This document shows positions 58,181-64,000 of a stretch of DNA of 64,000 nt, piece after piece. The position numbers and the translations under genes are program-made. Source of the stretch: JANNPJ01 sp965200525 (lineage in GTDB: Bacteria; Actinomycetota; Actinomycetes; Actinomycetales; Kineosporiaceae); assembly GCA_965200525.1 (NCBI GenBank), contig OZ241368.1, positions 3,844,001 through 3,908,000 of the forward strand, given 5' to 3'. The notes below the pieces were generated by a model that was not told the DNA's origin, did no database searches, and saw nothing but the letters and a program-made list of their open reading frames with translations. Within the stretch, counting starts at the first letter, position 1. Each line of letters opens with the position of its first letter.

Positions 58181-58411
58181 CTAAAGGCCGCGTTCCGGCG
58201 GCCGGCTGATCGCCGCGATCAGACCCCGGAAGTCCTCGGAGCAGGGGCCGCAGGCCTCAAGATGGACGGCGATCCCGGGGAAACGCTCGGCCGGGTCGTG
58301 CCCGGCCTGCACGAGATCCGCATAGATGTGCAGTATCCCCATGGCCTGGGCGCAGCCGACGTCTTCGGGATCCGTCCGCAGGAAGCGTTCGAGCGCCGAC
58401 CAGCCGTTCAT
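58181..58411 (-). CDS. Small zinc-binding anti-sigma factor (zf-HC2-like)
   Basis: 76 residues, ATG overlapping the sigma gene stop (ATGA). GCAQAMGILHIYADL and HLEACGPCSEDFRGL give Cys20, His50, Cys54 and Cys57: the H-x3-C-x2-C of zinc anti-sigma domains (RsrA, ChrR type). No membrane helix, so cytosolic, as in redox-sensing RsrA. It is predicted to hold the upstream ECF factor until zinc is lost or cysteines oxidise. Confidence 0.78.
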   Translation of the reverse strand: MNGWSALERFLRTDPEDVGCAQAMGILHIYADLVQAGHDPAERFPGIAVHLEACGPCSEDFRGLIAAISRPPERGL

Positions 58412-59049
58412 GAGCGCCCCGAAAGGCCGTCGCTCAGGTGACCGCCGGCCACGAGCGCGACCCGCAACTTGCGGCGGGCGTCAAAAAGGATCTTGTAGAT
58501 GGCGTTCCGGTTGGAATCCATCTCGAACACCAGGGCGTCCAGCGATGTGCCGTTGAGCACGATGGCCACGAAGACCGCCCGCTGCCGGTCGGACAGTTCA
58601 GTCTCCACCGCGTGGCGCAGCGCCGCCATGAGGTCGCGCCATTCGGACTGCTGGGCCGGTTCGAATCCGAACCGGTCCGGAAGCCGTTCCCAGTCCTCGG
58701 CCGCCAGGGCCACGGTCGGATTGCGCCAGAGACTGCGCCCGACCTTGCTCGACACCTCGATGATGGCGAATCGGTAGGCCCAGGTCGTGAACCGGCTCTC
58801 GCCACGGAACTCCCCGAGCTTGCGCAGCAGGGACATCAGCGCGTCGGCGGCCGCCTGATGGGCGAGGTCGTCCAGTTCCGGTCCGCTGATCCGCAGTTGC
58901 TCACTGCGCCGGCGCAACTCGTTGCGAGTGACCCGCAGCAGCATCCGGTGCAGCTCGCCGACGGCGCGCTCGCGAGGCTCCCCGCCGGACTGGAGGGCGG
59001 CGAGCCACTCGTCCGAACCGAGTTCCAGCGAGGGCAGCACATCAGGCAC
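58408..59049 (-). CDS. ECF-type RNA polymerase sigma factor
   Basis: 213 residues from a GTG at 59049 (start uncertain; another GTG at 59040). Region 2: VGELHRMLLRVTRNELRRR, LDDLAHQAAADALMSLLRKL, FRGESRFTTWAYRFAIIEVSSK (the F-x-x-E/x-S-R-F-x-T-W-x-Y block). Region 4: LSDRQRAVFVAIVLNGTSLDALVFEMDSNRNAIYKILFDARRKL. The partner anti-sigma gene overlaps it by 4 bp. It diverges from a peroxiredoxin-like gene. Confidence 0.88.
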   Translation of the reverse strand: MPDVLPSLELGSDEWLAALQSGGEPRERAVGELHRMLLRVTRNELRRRSEQLRISGPELDDLAHQAAADALMSLLRKLGEFRGESRFTTWAYRFAIIEVSSKVGRSLWRNPTVALAAEDWERLPDRFGFEPAQQSEWRDLMAALRHAVETELSDRQRAVFVAIVLNGTSLDALVFEMDSNRNAIYKILFDARRKLRVALVAGGHLSDGLSGRS

Positions 59050-59148
59050 CCTACGTGCGTTCTGCCGGCAGTCACGTAAGACGGGCCCGTTCTTCGTCGC
59101 CAACGAGCTGTCAGCCTGACCGATCCCCCGACCCGACCGGAGAACTTG

Positions 59149-59631
59149 ATGCCTCTGCTCAGCCCCGGCGACGCCTTCCCGTCGCTGCTCCTGACCCTGC
59201 CCGACGGCCCCTCGGTAGAGATCCCCGGCGCCCTGAACGGACACTTCGGTGTGGTCTTGTTCTACCGGGGAGCGTGGTGCCCGTACTGCAACGCTCAGCT
59301 ACGGGCCTTCCAGCGGGCTCAGGCCGAACTGGATGCGGTCGACGTGAAGGTGGTCGCCCTGTCGGTGGACGACGAGGCGACCACCGCGGCCCTGATCCAC
59401 AAGCTGCACCTGGAGTTCGCCGTCGGGCACAGCGCCGATGCCGACGCGATCGCGGCCGCCACCGGCGCCTTCGTCAACGCTGAGCCCAAGCACCTGCAGT
59501 CCACCGGCTTCGTCCTCGATCCCACCGGCCGGGTGCTGGTCAGCGTCTACTCCAGCAGCGCGATCGGGCGCCTCGTGCCCGAGGACGTCATCGGCCTGGT
59601 CAGGTACGTGCGCTCGCACGCGCCGGCCTGA
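59149..59631 (+). CDS. Peroxiredoxin-like (AhpC/TSA) thiol oxidoreductase
   Basis: 160 residues from the ATG at 59149 (CCGGAGAA upstream). Thioredoxin fold with VVLFYRGAWCPYCNAQLRAFQ: a C44-x2-C47 pair at the position of the peroxidatic Cys, giving a CxxC-type peroxiredoxin. FVLDPTGRVLVSVYSSSAIGRLVPEDV follows. It reduces peroxides or acts as a disulfide reductase. Divergent position to an ECF/anti-sigma pair suggests it is part of a thiol-oxidation response. Confidence 0.88.
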   Translation: MPLLSPGDAFPSLLLTLPDGPSVEIPGALNGHFGVVLFYRGAWCPYCNAQLRAFQRAQAELDAVDVKVVALSVDDEATTAALIHKLHLEFAVGHSADADAIAAATGAFVNAEPKHLQSTGFVLDPTGRVLVSVYSSSAIGRLVPEDVIGLVRYVRSHAPA

Positions 59632-59697
59632 GGCCCGCAGCGGCTGAGCAGCCCAGAGAGGGACCGGGGGTGCGGGGAACGCTGGATGTGACGCTGC

Positions 59698-60324
59698 CTA
59701 TGGGGCCGGGAAGAACATCCACCGGGTCGGAGTGATCACCCCGTGCACGCCCAGGTCGTGGGCCTCGCGCGGGATCGGCGAGCTCGCGGCGTCCAGTACC
59801 TCGTCGTCGTGCACCAGAGCCAGGATCAGGGCGTCGGGACGGGCGTGGAGCAGGGCGGTGTCGTAGTAGCCGCCGCCGCGGCCCAGCCGGGTCCCGGCCG
59901 TGTCGACGGCCAGGGCCGGCACGAGCACTACTTGTGCGGCGCTCAGCTCTTCCGGCCCGAAGTGCTCGCCCTGCGGTTGGGGCAGCCCGAGCGGCCCGGC
60001 CGGCTCCAGGGCGCCGGCCCGGTCGCCGGCATCCAGGCCCCACTCGAGTTCGCGGCGGCCGTCGGTGCTGATCAGCGGTAGCAGCACCCGAATCCCCAGT
60101 GCGCGCAGGCCGGCTCGAAGCGGAGCGGTCCCCGGCTCCTGGTGCAGCGAGGCGTAGGCACTCACACACATCGCACCGCGCAACCGGGGCAACTCCAGCC
60201 CCACGGCCGCGATCGACACCGCCGCCTGCTCGCGCTCGGCGAGGCTGCGGGCCTCGCGCCGGGCCTTCATCGTGTGCCGCAGCGCGAGCTTGGTCGGACG
60301 CAACTTGCCCGGCGACGCCGCCAT
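59698..60324 (-). CDS. 5-formyltetrahydrofolate cyclo-ligase
   Basis: 208 residues from the ATG at 60324 (GAGGAGGG upstream). KLALRHTMKARREARSLAERE at the N-terminus, MCVSAYASLHQEPGTAPL, VLVPALAVDTAGTRLGRGGGYYDTAL (the G-x-R-L-G-R-G-G-G-Y-Y-D signature) and ALVHDDEVLD. It converts 5-formyl-THF to 5,10-methenyl-THF with ATP. In mycobacteria the same gene lies between the FmdB (Ruc) gene and galU. Confidence 0.93.
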   Translation of the reverse strand: MAASPGKLRPTKLALRHTMKARREARSLAEREQAAVSIAAVGLELPRLRGAMCVSAYASLHQEPGTAPLRAGLRALGIRVLLPLISTDGRRELEWGLDAGDRAGALEPAGPLGLPQPQGEHFGPEELSAAQVVLVPALAVDTAGTRLGRGGGYYDTALLHARPDALILALVHDDEVLDAASSPIPREAHDLGVHGVITPTRWMFFPAP

Positions 60325-60363
60325 CGAAACCCTCCTCGATCGAGCCTGAGCGCTACTCTCGGT

Positions 60364-60379
60364 GTGTACCTGTTTACAC
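60364..60379. promoter_or_regulatory. Inverted repeat between cyclo-ligase and GGDEF genes
   Basis: GTGTA-CCTGTT-TACAC, 5-bp arms with 6-base centre, in a short AT-enriched divergent gap with several further CACAC/GTGTG runs. A possible regulator site; no protein assigned. Confidence 0.35.
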
Positions 60380-60468
60380 GGCGTTGTCACACCTGATCAC
60401 ACACGACCACCCTGCACCACCAGAAACACATTCACGACCATGACTACTTTCAGAGCGGGTGAGGGCCG

Positions 60469-62463
60469 GTGTCCCTGCGAATCACAGAAGCCTCGTCGTC
60501 ACTGCGCGCCCGGCTGGTCCTGGTCCTGGCCGTGGTGCTGATCGCGCCGCTGGTCACGGCCCTGATCGTGGCCGCCGCGCTGGCCCCTCGCGCGGCCCGT
60601 CAGGAGGCTCAGCGGGCGGCGGCCCGCGATGCCGGCGGCGCCGTCCTGGCCCTGTCGGCGCGGTGCGACGCCGTCACGGGTGCGGCCAAGGTGATGGCCT
60701 CCGAGGTTCAGGGCTACGCCATCAAGTACGGCTCGGTGTCGGCCGACGTGGCCGCGATCGCCGTGCGACACGCCGTGGCCCGCCGCCCGGACGTGGCCGT
60801 CGCCGTCTTCGACGCGCACTCGGCCCTCCTGGCTTCCGGCGGCGCGGCGGCCGGGCTGGCCCCGGCCCGCGAGGCCGGTTACGGGGCCGCGTGCGCCGAT
60901 CAGCAGGCCGGCAGCAATCCGGACGCCGCGGGGCTGGGCGCGCCGGTGCCGGTGAACACCTACACCGCCTCGAACGTCGCCCTGGTGGTGGTCTGGCTGC
61001 CGCTGGACGACAGCACCCTGCACGAGCTGCGCAGCGGGCTCGGCACCGACGGCCAGCTCTCCCTGCTCGGGGCCGGTACCGGGATCGGCAACAGCCCGGA
61101 CGGCGTGCTGGCCACCACCGCCCTGGCTGCCGGGCCCGAGGCCAGCGGCCCGCTGCCGGCCGCGGCCCGGGCGGTCACCACCGGGGCGGCCTCCGGGGTG
61201 GAGCAGGGCATCGGCTACGCCATGCACCCGCCGGCTGACGGCGTGCCGTTCCGGGTGCTGGCCACCTACCCGGTCGCCGGCACCAGCTGGCTGCAGCCCC
61301 TGGTCTGGCTGGCCCTGCTGGTCCTGGCCCTGGCGTTGCTGCCGTTGCGGCTGCTCGCCGGGCGCCTGACCCGGCCGGTCGCGGTGCAACTGGAGCAGGC
61401 CCAGGGCCGGCTGCGGCTGAGCGAGCACACCCTGGCCGAGACGTTCACCAGTTTCGGCGACGCCCTGCAGCACACCCACGACTTGGAGGAGCTGCTCGAC
61501 ATCGTGGCCGCCGCCTGCCTGCGGGGGACCGGGGCCGTAGCCGGCATCGCCCTGCTGGTCGAGGACGTGCCGCCGGCTCCGGGCGAGCCGGCCGGTGAGC
61601 CGCCCGCCGAGCACTTGCAGGTACGCGGTCAGGCCTGGGCCCACAGCCCCACCGCCCAGCGGGCCGGGGTCGAGCTGCCGCGCTTCGCCGCCCGGTACTA
61701 CACCGGCCTCGACCCGGCGGCACCGTTGCCGCTCTACGCCCACCTGTCCGGCGGGGGCCCCGCGGTCGCGGTGTCGATCCTGGCCGACGGGCGCGCGATC
61801 GGCGTCCTGGCCCTGGCCAAGGGCGACGGCGCCCGGATCTTCGACGCCGATGCGCTGCCCCGGATCCGGGCCGTCGCCGACCGGGCCGGAGCGGCGATCC
61901 AGAACATCCGCCTGCACGAGGAGGCGATCCGCCAGTCGGTCACCGATCCGCTGACCGGGGTCGGCAACAAGCGCCAGCTGTCCTCGACCCTGTTCCGCGA
62001 GATCGAGCGCTCGACCCGGTTCAACCGGGCACTGACCGTGCTGATGCTCGACATCGATCTCTTCAAGCAGGTCAACGACCAGTTCGGACACGGCTTCGGT
62101 GACCTGGTGCTGCGTGAGTTCGCCCACCGGCTGACCTCGTGCGTTCGCGACGTCGACGTGGTGACCCGGTTCGGGGGCGAGGAGTTCGCCATCGTCCTGC
62201 CCGAGACCGACGTCGAGGGAGCCGGCCGGGTGGCCGAGCGCATCCTGAACGCGATCCGGGCCCAGCCGTTTCGCCACGGCGAGCAGCAGTGCTCGGTGAC
62301 CGTCTCGATCGGGATGGCCTCCTTCCCCGGTCCGGGGCACTCCGGGGCAGAAGTGATCCAAGCGGCGGACGAGGCGCTGTACCAGGCCAAACGGGCCGGA
62401 CGGGATCGGTGGAACGTCGTGGAGATTGCCGCCACCCCCTCACCGGTCTCTCAGGCTGGGTAG
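60469..62463 (+). CDS. Membrane diguanylate cyclase (dCACHE/GAF-like sensor, GGDEF)
   Basis: 664 residues from a GTG. Helix 1 ~14-38, an extracytoplasmic sensor ~40-270, helix 2 ~275-297, a GAF-like domain ~325-475, then GGDEF ~485-650. DPLTGVGNKRQL opens the catalytic domain, the active site is GGEEF at 569-573, and the product-inhibition I-site R-D-V-D is at 560-563, five residues before GGEEF, so activity with feedback control is expected. It makes c-di-GMP in response to an external and a cytoplasmic signal. It is placed between two housekeeping genes that adjoin in related genomes. Confidence 0.9.
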   Translation: MSLRITEASSSLRARLVLVLAVVLIAPLVTALIVAAALAPRAARQEAQRAAARDAGGAVLALSARCDAVTGAAKVMASEVQGYAIKYGSVSADVAAIAVRHAVARRPDVAVAVFDAHSALLASGGAAAGLAPAREAGYGAACADQQAGSNPDAAGLGAPVPVNTYTASNVALVVVWLPLDDSTLHELRSGLGTDGQLSLLGAGTGIGNSPDGVLATTALAAGPEASGPLPAAARAVTTGAASGVEQGIGYAMHPPADGVPFRVLATYPVAGTSWLQPLVWLALLVLALALLPLRLLAGRLTRPVAVQLEQAQGRLRLSEHTLAETFTSFGDALQHTHDLEELLDIVAAACLRGTGAVAGIALLVEDVPPAPGEPAGEPPAEHLQVRGQAWAHSPTAQRAGVELPRFAARYYTGLDPAAPLPLYAHLSGGGPAVAVSILADGRAIGVLALAKGDGARIFDADALPRIRAVADRAGAAIQNIRLHEEAIRQSVTDPLTGVGNKRQLSSTLFREIERSTRFNRALTVLMLDIDLFKQVNDQFGHGFGDLVLREFAHRLTSCVRDVDVVTRFGGEEFAIVLPETDVEGAGRVAERILNAIRAQPFRHGEQQCSVTVSIGMASFPGPGHSGAEVIQAADEALYQAKRAGRDRWNVVEIAATPSPVSQAG

Positions 62464-62472
62464 CCTTGCCCA

Positions 62473-63459
62473 ATGACGGAACCAACGGTGGCCCCTGATC
62501 TCGCGGTGCTCGGCGGGGGAGAACCCGGCCCTCGAGTGGTCAAGGCAGTGATTCCCGCAGCCGGCCTGGGCACGCGGTTCCTGCCGGCGACCAAGGCCAC
62601 GCCCAAGGAGATGCTGCCGGTCGTCGACCGCCCGGCCATCCAGTACGTGGTCGAGGAGGCCGTGTCGGCCGGCCTGAGCGACGTCCTGATGATCACCGGG
62701 CGGAACAAGCGTTCTCTGGAGGACCATTTCGACCGGGCCTGGGAGCTGGAGGCCGCCCTCGAGGCCAAGGGCGACCGGTTCCGGCTGGAGAAGGTCCGCG
62801 AGTCCAACGTGCTGGCCGACATCCACTACACCCGTCAGGGCGACCCGCGCGGCCTCGGGCACGCCGTCCTGTGTGCGGTGCATCACGTGGGCAACAACCC
62901 GTTCGCCGTCCTGCTCGGCGACGACCTCATCGACGAGCGTGATCCGCTGCTGACCCGCATGATCGGCGTCCAGCGCCAGACCCACGGCAGTGTCGTGGCC
63001 CTGATGGAGGTCCCGCGCAGCCAGGTGCACCTGTACGGGTGCGCGGCCGTGGAGCGGACCGAGCTCGACGACGTCGTCAAGGTCACCGGCATGGTCGAGA
63101 AGCCCGACCCGGAGGACGCCCCGAGCAACCTGGCCGTGATCGGCCGGTACGTGCTCAGCCCGCGGGTGTTCGACGTCCTGCAGGAGACGAAACCGGGCCG
63201 CGGTGGGGAGATCCAACTCACCGACGCCCTGCAGGACCTGGCCCAGAAGCCGAACGAGCCCGGCGGCGGCGTGTACGGGGTGATCTTCTCCGGGCGGCGG
63301 TACGACACCGGCGATCGGCTGGACTATCTCAAGGCCGTGGTACGCCTGGCCACCGACCGGGCCGACCTGGGCCCCGACCTGCGGGCCTGGCTGCGCACCT
63401 TCGTGGCCGACCTGCCGCCGGAGGCCATTGCCCAGGGGACCGACGACCTGAAGGCATAG
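62473..63459 (+). CDS. galU: UTP-glucose-1-phosphate uridylyltransferase
   Basis: 328 residues. KAVIPAAGLGTRFLPATKATPKEMLPVVDRPAIQYVVEEA is the nucleotidyl-transferase signature, with ITGRNKRSLEDHFD and RYVLSPRVFDVL. It makes UDP-glucose for glycan synthesis, and thus could feed the glycosyltransferase operon at the left end. moeA follows 8 bp after its stop. Confidence 0.95.
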   Translation: MTEPTVAPDLAVLGGGEPGPRVVKAVIPAAGLGTRFLPATKATPKEMLPVVDRPAIQYVVEEAVSAGLSDVLMITGRNKRSLEDHFDRAWELEAALEAKGDRFRLEKVRESNVLADIHYTRQGDPRGLGHAVLCAVHHVGNNPFAVLLGDDLIDERDPLLTRMIGVQRQTHGSVVALMEVPRSQVHLYGCAAVERTELDDVVKVTGMVEKPDPEDAPSNLAVIGRYVLSPRVFDVLQETKPGRGGEIQLTDALQDLAQKPNEPGGGVYGVIFSGRRYDTGDRLDYLKAVVRLATDRADLGPDLRAWLRTFVADLPPEAIAQGTDDLKA

Positions 63460-63467
63460 TCGTCCCC

Positions 63468-64000
63468 ATGCGCTCCGTCGAAGAACACCTCACTGCCTGC
63501 CTGGCTGCCATCCGTCCCCTGCCGGTGCGGGAGGTGGCGCTGCTGGACGCGCTCGGGTGCGTCCTGGGCGAGGACGTCGTCTCGGCGATCGACATGCCTC
63601 GCTTCGACAACTCGGCCATGGACGGGTACGCCGTGCGGTCCGCCGAGATCGCCGGGGCCGGCAACGAGAACCCGGTCCGGCTGCCGGTTCTCGGCGACAT
63701 CCCGGCCGGTCACGGTGAAGCCGTGGAGGTGGCGCCGGGCACCACGATGCGGATCATGACCGGCGCGCCGATGCCGGCCGGAGCCGATGCCGTCGTCCCG
63801 GTGGAGTGGACCGACGAGGGCACTCAGCAGGTGCTGATCTCCCGGGAGGCCCCGGCCGGCAACTACGTGCGCCGCTCGGGCGAGGACGTGCGCTCCGGGC
63901 AGACCGTCCTGACCGCGGGAACCCGGCTGACCTCGCGGCAGATCGCCCTGCTGGCCGCGGTCGGGCGCGCTGCGGTGATCGTGCACCCCAAGCCTCTGGT
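63468..64000 (+). CDS. moeA: Molybdopterin molybdotransferase MoeA, 3' truncated by window edge
   Basis: 177 complete codons are visible, from an ATG 8 bp after the galU stop. VEEHLTACLAAIRPLPVREVALLDALGCVL, DMPRFDNSAMDGYAVR (the S-A-M-D-G-Y-A signature), MTGAPMPAGADAVVPVE and SGEDVRSGQ are the N-terminal MoeA blocks. It inserts molybdenum into adenylylated molybdopterin. The C-terminal domains are outside the window. Confidence 0.93.
   Translation, partial: MRSVEEHLTACLAAIRPLPVREVALLDALGCVLGEDVVSAIDMPRFDNSAMDGYAVRSAEIAGAGNENPVRLPVLGDIPAGHGEAVEVAPGTTMRIMTGAPMPAGADAVVPVEWTDEGTQQVLISREAPAGNYVRRSGEDVRSGQTVLTAGTRLTSRQIALLAAVGRAAVIVHPKPL

Noticed and set aside
1..64000. CRISPR arrays, tRNA/rRNA genes, insertion sequences, integrases
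   Set aside because: No spaced direct repeats, tRNA T-loop/CCA patterns, transposase or integrase motifs were found by eye on either strand.

Overview
The window is high-GC actinobacterial DNA. GC-rich third positions, frequent GTG and TTG starts, GGAGG-type ribosome sites and chains of 4-bp gene overlaps all point that way. So do the gene families: a mycothiol-dependent MDMPI-type enzyme, a DUF5753 regulator paired with DUF397, DUF3140, a GlnR-phylum style urtABCDE set, and an FmdB protein with a Ser-rich tail under a CIRCE element. The order cannot be fixed by eye; a free-living soil or plant-associated actinomycete with c-di-GMP signalling and hemicellulose use fits. No tRNA, rRNA, CRISPR array, IS element, phage or origin was seen.

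Layout. 1-9 kb: a truncated XRE regulator, then a leftward operon of six glycosyltransferases joined by five successive 4-bp overlaps, with a methyltransferase upstream and a divergent WcbI-like gene, suggesting surface glycan synthesis. 9-15 kb: a DUF5753/DUF397 regulator pair, broken by a frameshift, beside a complete urea ABC transporter (urtABCDE). 16-22.5 kb: divergent regulator/enzyme modules (TetR/MDMPI, TetR/SDR, MarR/old yellow enzyme, SDR/TetR), each with paired operator-like repeats. 23-31 kb: an MFS exporter, an EAL-HDOD protein, and a 1566-residue SF1 helicase-like protein whose Walker A lysine is replaced by alanine. 31-37 kb: mscL, a SAF/CpaB-like protein, membrane proteins, and small stress-type genes (a frameshifted SRPBCC gene, DUF3140, DUF2945) with a small two-gene unit. 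37-42 kb: a spore photoproduct lyase-like radical SAM enzyme and two more regulator/redox-enzyme modules (MarR/FMN reductase, TetR/quinone oxidoreductase).

42-49 kb is a sugar-uptake locus: a lipoprotein and two permeases diverge from a GH3 beta-xylosidase/glucosidase that overlaps a LacI regulator, with a clear promoter and an 18-bp palindromic operator between them. No ATPase gene is present, so a shared one elsewhere must energise it. 49-54 kb: DUF2000, MTA phosphorylase, the CIRCE-controlled FmdB (Ruc-like) protein, ribD and a cation/proton antiporter. 54-59.6 kb: a penicillin-acylase family Ntn hydrolase, a secreted beta-propeller, and an ECF sigma factor with a zinc anti-sigma divergent from a thiol peroxidase. 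59.7-64 kb: 5-formyl-THF cyclo-ligase, a GGDEF diguanylate cyclase, galU and the start of moeA.

The main observations are the modular set of separately repressed redox enzymes, the degenerate helicase, the CIRCE/FmdB pair, and two broken genes. One break is explained exactly by loss of one unit of a 5-bp tandem repeat. Family names come from recognising motifs by eye, not from searches.
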